This document shows, in pieces, positions 43,869 to 52,301 of a stretch of DNA of 64,000 nt. Source of the DNA: CAYNVQ01 sp964400735 (GTDB taxonomy: Bacteria > Acidobacteriota > Aminicenantia > Aminicenantales > Aminicenantaceae); the NCBI GenBank assembly GCA_964400735.1, contig CAYNVQ010000001.1, forward strand, positions 682,001 through 746,000, written 5' to 3'. The position numbers and the translations under genes were made by a program. The notes beneath the pieces were generated by a model, which made no database searches, was not told the DNA's origin, and saw only the letters and a list, made by a program, of their open reading frames with translations. The stretch's first letter is position 1. Every line of letters starts with the position of its first letter.

Positions 43869-43881
43869 TAATTTTAAAAAT

Positions 43882-43939
43882 GGTGACAGGTTACTTAATT
43901 ATCTTTCCTATAGATTTTGTAATTTAGTTACCTGTCACC
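43882..43939. repeat. 58-bp palindromic element, copy B
   Basis: Same length and arms as copy A at 42141-42198. The first 21 and last 20 bases are identical between copies, and only the 17 bases between them vary. It sits between two divergent promoters (43840-43868 and 43954-43982). Confidence 0.75.
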
Positions 43940-43953
43940 ATTAAAAAATATAG

Positions 43954-43982
43954 TTGACGAATGGAGGAGGACGGAATACATT
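43954..43982 (+). promoter_or_regulatory. Promoter of the S9 peptidase gene
   Basis: TTGACG (43954-43959), 17 bases, TACATT (43977-43982). AAGGAGG follows at 43991-43997 and the ATG at 44002. Confidence 0.5.
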
Positions 43983-44001
43983 AGATTCGAAAGGAGGGAG
44001 T

Positions 44002-46044
44002 ATGAAGAAAAAAACGTTTATTCTTTTGGCTTCACTATCGATTTTTATCGCTATCGGCCTACAAGCTTCCCCAGAAAAACGCCCCCTCACCTTCGATGAC
44101 TTCATCCGGATAAAACGCCTCTCTGACCCCCAGATTTCCCCCAAGGGTGACCTGATCGCTTTTGTCGTTACAGAGATGGATCTGGAAAAGAACAGCAGCA
44201 ACAGCGACATTTGGATTGTGCCTATCGAGAAGGGAGATCCTCGGCGCCTCACGTCCTCTCCCCTGTCGGACTCATCCCCGCGCTGGTCACCGAATGGCGG
44301 CCAAATCGCCTTCATCTCCTCGAGAAGCGGCTCATCCCAAATCTGGATGATCGATCCTCACGGCGGGGAAGCTACCCAGTTCACCAATATTTCCACGGGC
44401 GTATCAAGCTTGACCTGGTCACCCGCCGGCACACATATCGCCTTTGCCTCAACGGTTTTTCCGCATTGCGAAGACGACGACTGTAATAAAGCCAAGCTGC
44501 AGAAAATGGAAGAAAGCCCGGTCAAGGCCAAGGTTTTCGACGAGCTCATGTACCGTCATTGGAATGAATGGCGCGACGGCATGAGAAGCCACGTCTTCGT
44601 CATCCCGGCTGAAGGCGGCCAACCTGTCGATGTCACTCCCGGAGATTACGATACCCCCCCCATCTCTCTGGGCGGCCATCAGGACTACACATTCTCCCCG
44701 GACGGCTCTGAAATCTGTTTTGTCCGCAACGAAGATTCCGCCCTGAAAAAAGGCCTCGGCACCAACAACGATCTGTTCACCAATTCTCCAGCCGGCGATG
44801 AAATAGCTAAAACAACCACCAGCGAGGCCAACGACAATTCCCCGCTTTATTCCCCGGATGGAAAGTATCTCGCCTACCGGGCGATGAGCCGTCCCGGTTT
44901 CGAAGCCGATAAATACAACCTGATCGTCGTCAACCTCCAGGACGAAGAAAAACTTAACCTTACCGAATCCCTGGACCGCTCAGTCGACGAAATCATCTGG
45001 TCTCCGGACAGCCAATCCCTGTTTTTCACCTTCGAAGAACAAGGCCGACACGTTCTGGCCCATGTCTCCCTCGAAGAGAATAGAATCGAAAGAATCCTCG
45101 AAGGCTATTTCCTAAGTTCGGTCCAGCTCTCCCCTAACGGACGAACAGCCTACTTTCTCAAACAATCCATCGACCGGCCCTCGGAAATCTATTCCTTCGA
45201 TCTGAGCTCCAATAAATTGAATCAACTCACCCACACTAACGCCTCCCTCATTTCGGAAATCGAAATGAGTTCCCCCGAAGAGTTCTGGTATAAGGGCGCT
45301 GCCGGAGATGATGTCCACGGTTTTCTTCTCAAACCGCCCTTCTTCGATCCCTCCAAAAAATACCCTCTGGTCATGCTCATCCATGGAGGACCTCAAGGGG
45401 CTTGGAGCGATAATTTCCACTACCGATGGAACGCCCAGATGTTCGCCTCTCCCGGTTACGTGGTGGCCATGGTCAATTTTCACGGCAGTACGGGATACGG
45501 ACAGGCTTTTACCGATTCCATCAGCGGTGATTGGGGCGGAAAGCCCTTCGACGATATCATGCTTGGACTAGACTATCTTTTTTCCACCTTCGACTTCATC
45601 GACTTCAAAAGAACCGGGGCAGCCGGCGCCTCCTTTGGTGGCTACATGATCGACTGGATCGAAGGCCACACCGACCGATTCGAATGCTTGATCTCTCACT
45701 CCGGCGTGTATGATCTACGTTCTATGTACGGTTCCACCGAAGAACTTTGGTTTCCGGAATGGGAATTCAAAGGAGCCCCCTGGACCAATGAAGAAATGTA
45801 TGAAAAATGGTCTCCCAGTTGCTTCGTCCAGAACTTCAAAACACCCTGTTTGGTCATCCACGGCCAGCTTGACTTCCGGGTGCCAGTCACACAGGGTTTC
45901 CAATTTTTCACAGGCCTTCAGAGAATGAATATCCCTTCCAAGATGATCTATTTCCCAGACGAATGTCATTTTGTCCTCCGTCCCCGGAATGCCAAGCTCT
46001 GGTGGGAAAGCGTCTTGGCCTGGCTAGAGAAATACTTGAAATAG
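44002..46044 (+). CDS. Secreted S9-family prolyl oligopeptidase-like peptidase
   Basis: The 680-residue protein has a signal peptide (KKTFILLASLSIFIAIGLQA), an N-terminal beta-propeller of WD40/TolB-like repeats (SPRWSPNGGQIAFISSR and similar) and a C-terminal alpha/beta-hydrolase domain. Its catalytic triad is Ser 544 in GASFGGY, Asp 624 in GQLDFRVP and His 656 in DECHFVL. This layout is that of acylaminoacyl-peptidase/dipeptidyl-peptidase-type enzymes that act on short peptides. I begin at 44002 because AAGGAGGGAG lies directly upstream; a start at 43954 would add residues before the signal. The propeller contains an unusual CEDDDCNK insertion after FPH (about residue 155). It adds to the M1 and M28 enzymes for extracellular protein use. 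Confidence 0.93.
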   Translation: MKKKTFILLASLSIFIAIGLQASPEKRPLTFDDFIRIKRLSDPQISPKGDLIAFVVTEMDLEKNSSNSDIWIVPIEKGDPRRLTSSPLSDSSPRWSPNGGQIAFISSRSGSSQIWMIDPHGGEATQFTNISTGVSSLTWSPAGTHIAFASTVFPHCEDDDCNKAKLQKMEESPVKAKVFDELMYRHWNEWRDGMRSHVFVIPAEGGQPVDVTPGDYDTPPISLGGHQDYTFSPDGSEICFVRNEDSALKKGLGTNNDLFTNSPAGDEIAKTTTSEANDNSPLYSPDGKYLAYRAMSRPGFEADKYNLIVVNLQDEEKLNLTESLDRSVDEIIWSPDSQSLFFTFEEQGRHVLAHVSLEENRIERILEGYFLSSVQLSPNGRTAYFLKQSIDRPSEIYSFDLSSNKLNQLTHTNASLISEIEMSSPEEFWYKGAAGDDVHGFLLKPPFFDPSKKYPLVMLIHGGPQGAWSDNFHYRWNAQMFASPGYVVAMVNFHGSTGYGQAFTDSISGDWGGKPFDDIMLGLDYLFSTFDFIDFKRTGAAGASFGGYMIDWIEGHTDRFECLISHSGVYDLRSMYGSTEELWFPEWEFKGAPWTNEEMYEKWSPSCFVQNFKTPCLVIHGQLDFRVPVTQGFQFFTGLQRMNIPSKMIYFPDECHFVLRPRNAKLWWESVLAWLEKYLK

Positions 46045-46148
46045 ACATTCTCTTCTTCCAGCATATTTTGAATAGTTCTCATCCATTTTGTTCATGTTAG
46101 CTTTAGCTGAAAAAGAAATCATGGACATCGGAAGCGATATCTCTTTCC

Positions 46149-46233
46149 GGGAATGTTCCCTCTGTTGATACCATATATTTCTTCACTAAAAAGGTATTCG
46201 ATTACATAGGGTGCTCCCTGATGGGACGTTCCC
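46149..46233. repeat. Degenerate inverted-repeat element
   Basis: GGGAATGTTCCC at 46149-46160 and GGGACGTTCCC at 46223-46233 have the same GGGAC/GTTCC ends as the element at 14486-14610. The rest has diverged; it is probably an old relic of the same family. Confidence 0.4.
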
Positions 46234-46244
46234 AGAATGAAAGG

Positions 46245-47135
46245 TTAAAATCTCAGATCGAGCAGAGAGAAGGGGTCTATACGGCTTCCGGAAACTTTGA
46301 CCCCCCAATGAAGATGAGGACCGGTGACCCGGCCCGTCGCCCCGATCTCGCCGATAATTTCGCCTTTCCTGACCATCTCCCCTCTCCTGGCGATAATTTT
46401 AGAGAAATGGCAGTACAGGGTAAAAACACCCAACCCGTGATCGATAATCACGGTCTTCCCGGCATAGTATAGATCGTTGGCCAGAACTACCTTTCCTGAA
46501 TTACAGGCCTGCACCGGAGCCCCCAAAGGAGAAGAGATGTCCACTCCGCTGTGAGGCGACCTCGGCTCGTTGTTGAAAATCCTCCTCTCCCCGAAATTGG
46601 GTTTCGCCTCTCCCTCTGAGGGGATGATAAACGGGCCCTCCCCCATCCAGGAAGGAGTGTAAATATCATAAACCTCCGCCAACAGCTCGGACTCCACACG
46701 GATTCTTTCCAGCATTTCAGCAGGCGGCGTGACATACTCTTGTTTGACCAAGAGCCTTTTGACAGGGAACTCTTTTTTTTGGACCAGGATCTCTTTCCGC
46801 AGATGTTCGGTGGATCCGTCATTCAAGAGAAACGAGAAGTCGATAGCATAGGCGCCTGGTTTGATACCCAGATCTAACCCGAGGAAGGCCAACCACACAC
46901 CGGAATTCCGCTCCCATCCCATGGTGTAGGACTTGCCTAAAAATTGGACTTCAGCCTTCTTGATGTCTTCCCTTCCTTGAACCGCGACTTTGACAATATC
47001 TCCCGGCTGAAGTGCCCGAAACTCCAAATCTACGGATAGCTCCGGCGTTTCCCTCTGATTCACCTTTTGGAAAGCAAGGAGATAAAAAGATGCCGCCACC
47101 AACAAAAATACTCCGATGATAAGCCTCTTTTTCAT
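46245..47135 (-). CDS. M23-family metallopeptidase (LytM/peptidoglycan hydrolase-like)
   Basis: The 296-residue protein has an N-terminal hydrophobic segment (LIIGVFLLVAASFYLLAF) that is a signal anchor, an immunoglobulin-like middle domain with GDIVKVAVQG and a C-terminal M23 domain. The zinc ligands are HSGVD (His, Asp; about residue 195) and HLHWG (about 275), with the intermediate HGLGVFTLYCHFSKI. M23 enzymes cut peptidoglycan cross-links; the ligands look intact, so it should be active rather than a NlpD-type activator. No ribosome site is visible. Its ATG lies close to a TATAAT box, so a leaderless mRNA is likely. An outer-face location fits cell-wall remodelling. Confidence 0.9.
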   Translation of the reverse strand: MKKRLIIGVFLLVAASFYLLAFQKVNQRETPELSVDLEFRALQPGDIVKVAVQGREDIKKAEVQFLGKSYTMGWERNSGVWLAFLGLDLGIKPGAYAIDFSFLLNDGSTEHLRKEILVQKKEFPVKRLLVKQEYVTPPAEMLERIRVESELLAEVYDIYTPSWMGEGPFIIPSEGEAKPNFGERRIFNNEPRSPHSGVDISSPLGAPVQACNSGKVVLANDLYYAGKTVIIDHGLGVFTLYCHFSKIIARRGEMVRKGEIIGEIGATGRVTGPHLHWGVKVSGSRIDPFSLLDLRF

Positions 47136-47442
47136 TTCTTTGCATTATAACCAATCAAAACCCCAAATCCAAATCTCAATGTAAGCATCTGCGCTGCTAC
47201 CACATTTTAAATGCTTCAAGGCCATACATCGAAAACACCATTCTGAGGCAAGGGGGACATGTTCAGTCCACCCTACATCTTTGCATTTTAGGACAGATTG
47301 GATACAGACAGAGGATTTTTATCTCCGCAGAAAAAAGGCACGTATTTTTCCTCTCGGTTTATTGTCATTAGAAAATCGGTTAGAATAAAAAACCGAACGA
47401 ACAGTCCATCTTCTCGAATGACAGATGGGCCAGGAGGGGAAA
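47136..47442. other. Divergent intergenic region upstream of M23 and alanine racemase genes
   Basis: Apart from the promoter at 47144-47172 nothing coding is visible. A segment near 47250 begins GGGGGACATGTTC and loosely resembles the ends of the small inverted-repeat family, but no partner end was found. Confidence 0.35.
47144..47172 (-). promoter_or_regulatory. Promoter abutting the M23 gene
   Basis: On the minus strand TTGGAT (47172-47167), 17 bases, a perfect TATAAT (47149-47144). Only eight bases then precede the ATG at 47135. Confidence 0.45.
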
Positions 47443-48660
47443 ATGAAAGTATCGAGAAGACAATTCATGACGGCCTCAGTTCTGATTATTCCATCTCTTT
47501 ATTCTAATAAAATGGCTTTGAAATCATCCCATCCCAGCCAAAAAGCGCCCGCTCTCGAAAATGCGACTCCAGATTCCTGGATAGAACTGAACCTGGAGAA
47601 TATGGCTTGGAATCTGGAGAAAATAAGACGGCAGGTTCGGGTTCCTGTGATGGCCGTCATCAAAGCCAACGGATACGGCCATGGTGTGGTCGAGGTGGGC
47701 CGGTTTCTGGATGAGGCCGGAATCCACGCTCTGATGGTGTGCAGGCTGGCCGAAGCCGTTCGCCTGCGGGAGGCCGGTGTCCGATGCCCTATCCTGAACT
47801 TCGGTCCCCTCTTCCCCGAAGATGCCGGTATCCTGGCCGGCTATAACATTTCTCAATCTATTTTCACCGACCAGGCCGATGACCTCAGTCAGCGGGCTCA
47901 TAATTCGGGGACTAAAATCAAGGTCCATATCCACATCGATACAGGAATGGGTAGGATGGGCATTCCCTACCACAAAGCACTCCCCTTCCTCGCAAAAATC
48001 GCGGTTCTCGAAGGGCTCCTCATCGAGGGAATATCCACCACTCTAACCGAAGACCCGGATTTCGATAAGGTCCAAATGGATAGGTTCCTCACTCTCTGCG
48101 GAGAGGCAGAAAAAAAAGGTCTCCGCCTCGGCCTCAAACACGCCTGTAGCAGCGCGGGCATCTTCGCAGACAAATCGTTCTACCTGGACATGATACGGCC
48201 CGGCATCGCTCTGTATGGCTACTACCCTAACCAGAAAACACAGCAAGAAGACATTTTATCTTTGAAGCCCATCCTTCAATTAAAGAGCCGCGTGGCCGCC
48301 GTAAAATATCTCCGGCCCGAGGATTCGATCTCCTACCACAGGGTCTACAAAGCTGCAGAGAAAGAAAAAATCGCAGTCGTTCCCATAGGATACTCGGATG
48401 GATACCCCTTTCAAATTGTGGGAAAAGGTTTTGTCCTGATAAAGGGTGAGCGAGTTCCGATCATAGGCGATGTCACGGCCAACCACCTGGAAGTCCGTCT
48501 CCCCCTCAATTCACCGGTTTCTACCGGAGACGAGGTCGTCCTCATCGGAACACAGGGGAGGGAAAAGATTTCGGCGAATGAAGTAGCTGGCTGGGCCGGT
48601 TTCTCCACCTATAAACTTTTGCTCCGCCTCAGCCCTCTGTTGCCCAGGATAGCCTCATAG
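47443..48660 (+). CDS. alr: Alanine racemase with Tat signal
   Basis: This 405-residue PLP enzyme interconverts L- and D-alanine. It has the PLP lysine in VIKANGYGHG (about residue 72), GRMGI with the Arg that supports the cofactor, the partner Tyr in SISYHRVY, and the C-terminal GYSDGYP and IGDVTANHLEV strand. The ATG at 47443 has AGGAGGGG and gives MKVSRRQFMTASVLIIP, a clear Tat signal. Cytoplasmic alanine racemases lack such a signal, whereas some broad-specificity racemases are periplasmic (by Sec). Tat export fits a cofactor loaded before transport. Substrate range cannot be read. The racemase fold starts around residue 45. Confidence 0.9.
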   Translation: MKVSRRQFMTASVLIIPSLYSNKMALKSSHPSQKAPALENATPDSWIELNLENMAWNLEKIRRQVRVPVMAVIKANGYGHGVVEVGRFLDEAGIHALMVCRLAEAVRLREAGVRCPILNFGPLFPEDAGILAGYNISQSIFTDQADDLSQRAHNSGTKIKVHIHIDTGMGRMGIPYHKALPFLAKIAVLEGLLIEGISTTLTEDPDFDKVQMDRFLTLCGEAEKKGLRLGLKHACSSAGIFADKSFYLDMIRPGIALYGYYPNQKTQQEDILSLKPILQLKSRVAAVKYLRPEDSISYHRVYKAAEKEKIAVVPIGYSDGYPFQIVGKGFVLIKGERVPIIGDVTANHLEVRLPLNSPVSTGDEVVLIGTQGREKISANEVAGWAGFSTYKLLLRLSPLLPRIAS

Positions 48661-48992
48661 ATCTCTATATCTCGCAGTTATATAGAGTCCGAAAAATCGC
48701 TAAAATATTACAGGAGGTCAAAAAGACAATCAGGCGCACCGAACCATTTTACATGAACTTAACGAGCGGGCAGGGAAAGTTGGTCAACCCTGAGATAGGT
48801 TCCTATCATTTGAAACGGGGAATCATCACTCCATTTCACTCCGCCTCCTATTAATAGAAGCAGGCCAATCGTAAAGATCACTTTTTTTCAGGTCGCCTGT
48901 TTCGATCTGTCGGGCCATCGTGCATTGAAAAAAATCAGCTCTCTCCGTCGCTTTTGAGGAAGATTATGCCGCCTCGAATATATTCCCGATTT
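48661..48992. other. Intergenic stretch between alr and waaA
   Basis: These converging ends hold no gene. A strong AGGAGGTCAAAA at about 48713 has no start codon behind it and may mark a dead gene. GATAGGTTCCTATC near 48796 is a short palindrome. Confidence 0.35.
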
Positions 48993-50267
48993 TCATCGTT
49001 TTCGCTCCATCAAAAATTCGATGGCCTGGAGCGACTTTTCCGTTGCCCCCTGAAGGGAGTGCAAAGTTGATTTGGCCTTCTGCCCCATATCCCGATACTC
49101 CTCTTCTTCCTTCAATGAAAAAACATCCACCAAATCCTGTTGGCCCCTGAGAATACGGGCTGCCCCCGCCTCGACGAAGATCTCGGCCAGATGAGCGAAG
49201 TTATCCATGTGGGGACCGAAAAAAACAGGTTTGGCATAAAAGGCAGGCTCCAGCAGGTTGTGACCTCCCCACGGCACCAGACTCCCACCCACGAAAGCAA
49301 TATCGGATAGAGCATAAAATCGCACGAGCTCCCCCAGGGTGTCCAAGATAAGGATATCCCATTTAGATCCAGCCTGGACGGCTGTTCTCTTCTTCACTTG
49401 AAGGGGATATTTGTGACAGATTCTCTCCACCTCATCGGCTCTCTCCGGATGTCTAGGGGCCAGAATGAACAAAAGCTCCTTCCGGGTCTGCCGCGCCCGG
49501 ATATAGGCCTCGAGTAGAGGCTCTTCTTCACCCTTTCGGACGCTTCCGGCCACGATCACTTTAGCCTTATCGGGTATACCCAAGCTATCCCTCAGCTCTT
49601 CCAGATCTTCGGAGGAAAGCCCGGGCAACTCGATCTCGGCCTTCAGATTGCCGGCCACTCGAACGATCCCGGAATCGATCCCTATCTTCTCCAGCATGCC
49701 TTTATCTCTTTCTGTTTGAACGAGAAAAAGGCTGACCTGGCAAAGGATTCTCTTCATCAGAAATCTGAGCCGCTTGTAGCGCTTAAACGACCTTGAAGAT
49801 ATTCTTCCGTTGACCAGTAGAACTCCCTTCGTTCTCCGCTCCGCCTCTTTCACAAGATGGGGCCAGAACTCCGACTCGACCAAAACAAAGACGTCGGGCT
49901 TCAAACGGCGAAAAAATTTTCTGACGATAAATCCAAAATCCAAAGGAACGAAAAATATCTCATCCGCTTGTCCAAGTTTCTCCTGGGCCATACGAAAGCC
50001 TGACTCGGTAAGGCAGGAAAAATCGACTCTCCAGTCGGGATGAATATCTTTGATTTTTCGGATCAAATTTTGTAAAGATAGGACCTCTCCGACCGAAACC
50101 GCATGGACCCACACAGATCTTCTTCGAGGATCTCTTTCCTTAAGCCCTTGGCCGCATCTCTGGCGAAAGTGCAGGCTTTCCTGTCTGCAAAACCGTGTTT
50201 TAACGAAATAAACGGGAAAATAAAATAAAAGAGAAAAAAAAAGGAGAACCGAATAGATGGCGTACAT
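48993..50267 (-). CDS. waaA: 3-deoxy-D-manno-octulosonate transferase (Kdo transferase)
   Basis: This 424-residue GT30 glycosyltransferase adds Kdo to lipid A precursor at the inner face of the inner membrane. An N-terminal membrane anchor (YSVLLFFSLLFYFPVYF) precedes the conserved WVHAVSVGEV and the catalytic Glu region. ESEFWPHLV and VLLVNGRISSRSFKRYK follow, with VGGSLVPWGGHNLLEP in the C-terminal domain. Together with lpxB at 56036 this shows a lipid A-containing outer membrane. Whether it is mono- or bifunctional cannot be judged. It stands alone on the minus strand. Confidence 0.94.
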   Translation of the reverse strand: MYAIYSVLLFFSLLFYFPVYFVKTRFCRQESLHFRQRCGQGLKERDPRRRSVWVHAVSVGEVLSLQNLIRKIKDIHPDWRVDFSCLTESGFRMAQEKLGQADEIFFVPLDFGFIVRKFFRRLKPDVFVLVESEFWPHLVKEAERRTKGVLLVNGRISSRSFKRYKRLRFLMKRILCQVSLFLVQTERDKGMLEKIGIDSGIVRVAGNLKAEIELPGLSSEDLEELRDSLGIPDKAKVIVAGSVRKGEEEPLLEAYIRARQTRKELLFILAPRHPERADEVERICHKYPLQVKKRTAVQAGSKWDILILDTLGELVRFYALSDIAFVGGSLVPWGGHNLLEPAFYAKPVFFGPHMDNFAHLAEIFVEAGAARILRGQQDLVDVFSLKEEEEYRDMGQKAKSTLHSLQGATEKSLQAIEFLMERKR

Positions 50268-50706
50268 GTTTTCCCGACTATACTAAATTCCCCTATACAG
50301 CGCAAGACGCCAATCGATGCTTCAATCACACAAATCCGTTTGGACACATAAATACGATGTCAAATAGTGGGCTGGGACAATCAATTTCCCGGTCGCAGAT
50401 TCAACCGTATTCCCGATAATTCCATTAGCACCACTACGCCCGTTACAGCTAGGATAAAAGTCGAGAACCTGAGCGGCAAGCCTCCCTGAAGCAGATGGGC
50501 ATGGCTCCTCGGTACAGAAAAATCTATGAAATAGGACTACCGTAATGCATCAATCGCCCCCGATGGATTTAAATGTATTTATTTTTGAAGGATTTTTTGG
50601 TAAGCTACATAATCCATTGATGGAAATCGGGGAGATATCTCGATTTAAGCAAATATCAGTAAAGCGGTCCACGATTTCCAATTAGTTACTACTCGGAAGG
50701 AAGAAA
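50268..50706. other. Intergenic region upstream of the Lys/Glu-rich gene
   Basis: No gene seen. GAGATATCTC at 50632-50641, flanked by AATC and GATT, is a palindrome that could be an operator for the Lys/Glu-rich gene downstream. No strong promoter was identified. Confidence 0.35.
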
Positions 50707-51342
50707 ATGGCCGAAGAACAAAAAGAAAAAAAAGAACCAAAAGAATCCTCTGCTGAAGAACCAAAAGATTCTGCTCCTCCTAAAGAGGAAAAAAAGGCTA
50801 AAGCGGCAAGCGAAGAAAAAGAAGTTCCAGCAAAGGAATCGGCTGAGGCTGAGGAACCTCAAGAAAAAGCCAAGTCAAAAGTGGAAAAAGAAGAAAAGAA
50901 GGATATCGATAAGGGCGAAAAGGCCGAAAAGAAGGAAGTAAAGGGAGAAGATAAGAAAGAGAAAAAACCGGAAAAATCAGAAGAAGAAAAAGAGGAAAAG
51001 GCTATAGAAGAAAAGGCTATAGAGGAAAAGACAAAAAAAGAAAAGGCAGAAGAAGAGAAAAAGAAAGAAGAGGAGAAGAAGGACGAAGCAGCGGAAGCAG
51101 CGAAGGAAAAACCCGAAGAAAAAGAAAAGCCAGCGGAAGAAATTACCGAAAAACCCCCAGCACCGCCTGCGGCAGAAGAAGCGCCGCCTCCAGCCGCCGG
51201 AAAGAAAAAAAAGATCAATAGGATGACGCTAGAGGAAGTCGAAGCAAAGCTTAAGGAAATCAATGAAACGATGGGAGGGCATGCATCAAAATATGCCCGG
51301 GAACTACTCAAAAGAAGAAGCTTCCTCAAAAAATTACAATAG
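50707..51342 (+). CDS. Lys/Glu-rich low-complexity protein with short conserved-looking C-terminal segment
   Basis: About 170 of the 211 residues are Lys, Glu, Ala and Pro in imperfect tandem blocks (EEKAIEEKAIEEK and similar), which should be disordered or coiled. The last 45 residues change character: KKKKINRMTLEEVEAKLKE, then NETMGGHASKYARELLKRR, which looks like a small helical domain. GGAAGGAAG precedes the ATG. Highly charged tails of this kind often bind RNA or ribosomes; its position near rpsO-pnp is suggestive but not proof. I do not recognise a named family for the end segment. Confidence 0.75.
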   Translation: MAEEQKEKKEPKESSAEEPKDSAPPKEEKKAKAASEEKEVPAKESAEAEEPQEKAKSKVEKEEKKDIDKGEKAEKKEVKGEDKKEKKPEKSEEEKEEKAIEEKAIEEKTKKEKAEEEKKKEEEKKDEAAEAAKEKPEEKEKPAEEITEKPPAPPAAEEAPPPAAGKKKKINRMTLEEVEAKLKEINETMGGHASKYARELLKRRSFLKKLQ

Positions 51343-51360
51343 TCTCCACCTCTTCGAACC

Positions 51361-51825
51361 TCAACCCATACGCAGCATCTTTAACCGCATCCTGTACAAC
51401 GGGATGAGAAGAAAGATAATGCCTATCACGGAATAAAAATAAAAGGGCCTGATCCCCTTCTCCACACCATGAGCCATAAGGATGAGGCTCCTCTGGACAT
51501 GGATGAATAATAATTGAACGAATATCAAAGCAAGTAAAACAAACTCCTCCCGCAGATTTCGAATGGCTAAAGATTTATCCGGATTCTCCCGACGACTCCG
51601 GACCAGGATAAGATAGAGAATAACGGCGACCAGTATGGTCTGGACCAAAATATAAAGCAAAAAGACCGGAGATTTTTCATTCATCTCCGTCTCCTTTCCA
51701 AAGAAATTGACCCATAAAGGGATTTCAGCCGGAAGCCGGGCATAGGCATAAAGAGCCATGACCCAAGAAATGGCCAATAATATCAAATTGAAGGACAGAA
51801 GCAGCACGTTACCCTTTTTTTTCAT
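51361..51825 (-). CDS. DUF1648-like membrane protein
   Basis: This 154-residue protein has four hydrophobic segments. After the first comes the DUF1648 hallmark, LPAEIPLWVNFFGKETEMNEKS: Leu-Pro, then Ile-Pro, an aromatic-Asn pair, a Gly and an acidic-Lys stretch. DUF1648 domains occur in SdpI-type immunity/signalling proteins, but this short version lacks the rest, so no function is assigned. I begin at 51825 because GGAG lies six bases upstream. A TTG at 51885 would add a non-conserved start. It converges with the Lys/Glu-rich gene. Confidence 0.7.
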   Translation of the reverse strand: MKKKGNVLLLSFNLILLAISWVMALYAYARLPAEIPLWVNFFGKETEMNEKSPVFLLYILVQTILVAVILYLILVRSRRENPDKSLAIRNLREEFVLLALIFVQLLFIHVQRSLILMAHGVEKGIRPFYFYSVIGIIFLLIPLYRMRLKMLRMG

Positions 51826-51935
51826 CGGCTTCTCCACAAAAGATAAACTTCCATCTATAATAAAACAAATCGTTTCCCTCCTCAATACTCCGACATAATT
51901 CTCATCCTGAGTTTCTTTTCCTTAACAATAATGGT

Positions 51936-51964
51936 TTTACAACGGTAGTCATTTGTGATAGGAT
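51936..51964 (+). promoter_or_regulatory. Promoter of rpsO-pnp
   Basis: TTTACA (51936-51941), 17 bases, TAGGAT (51959-51964). The leader of about 45 bases is AT-rich and contains AAGGAG before the GTG at 52014. Confidence 0.5.
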
Positions 51965-52013
51965 AAGTTATAAATTTAAGGAATAAATCTATAGATCTAA
52001 GGAGACAACGCGA

Positions 52014-52280
52014 GTGCTGGATAAAGAAGAAAAAGGAAAAATAATCAATTCATTCAAAACCAATCCCAAAGACACGGGTTCGCCGGAAGTGCAGATCGCT
52101 CTTCTCACCAATAGAATCAATTACTTAACCGAACATTTTTCGACCCATAAAAAAGATTATCACTCCCGGGTAGGCCTTATGAAGCTGGTTGGTCAGAGAA
52201 AAAGACTTCTTGAATATCTGAAAAAACAGGATGTCAAACGCTACGAAAACACCATCAAAAAGCTGAAGCTGAGAAAGTAA
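52014..52280 (+). CDS. rpsO: Small ribosomal subunit protein S15
   Basis: At 88 residues it has the length of bacterial S15, the primary 16S rRNA-binding protein that helps join the subunits. The conserved TGSPEVQIALLTNRINYLTEHF and LVGQRKRLLEYLKK stretches are complete. It starts at GTG with AAGGAG upstream. The rpsO-pnp order is the standard bacterial arrangement, and in several bacteria S15 represses its own translation by binding the leader. Confidence 0.98.
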   Translation: MLDKEEKGKIINSFKTNPKDTGSPEVQIALLTNRINYLTEHFSTHKKDYHSRVGLMKLVGQRKRLLEYLKKQDVKRYENTIKKLKLRK

Positions 52281-52301
52281 GCCAAGGCTCCAGGGATTAT
52301 C

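Noticed and set aside
43798..43880. Frameshift or assembly error as the cause of the permuted mutase order
   Set aside because: The seam lies inside a continuous frame, far from the flanking repeats, with a plausible linker and no duplicated segment. Raw reads should still be checked.
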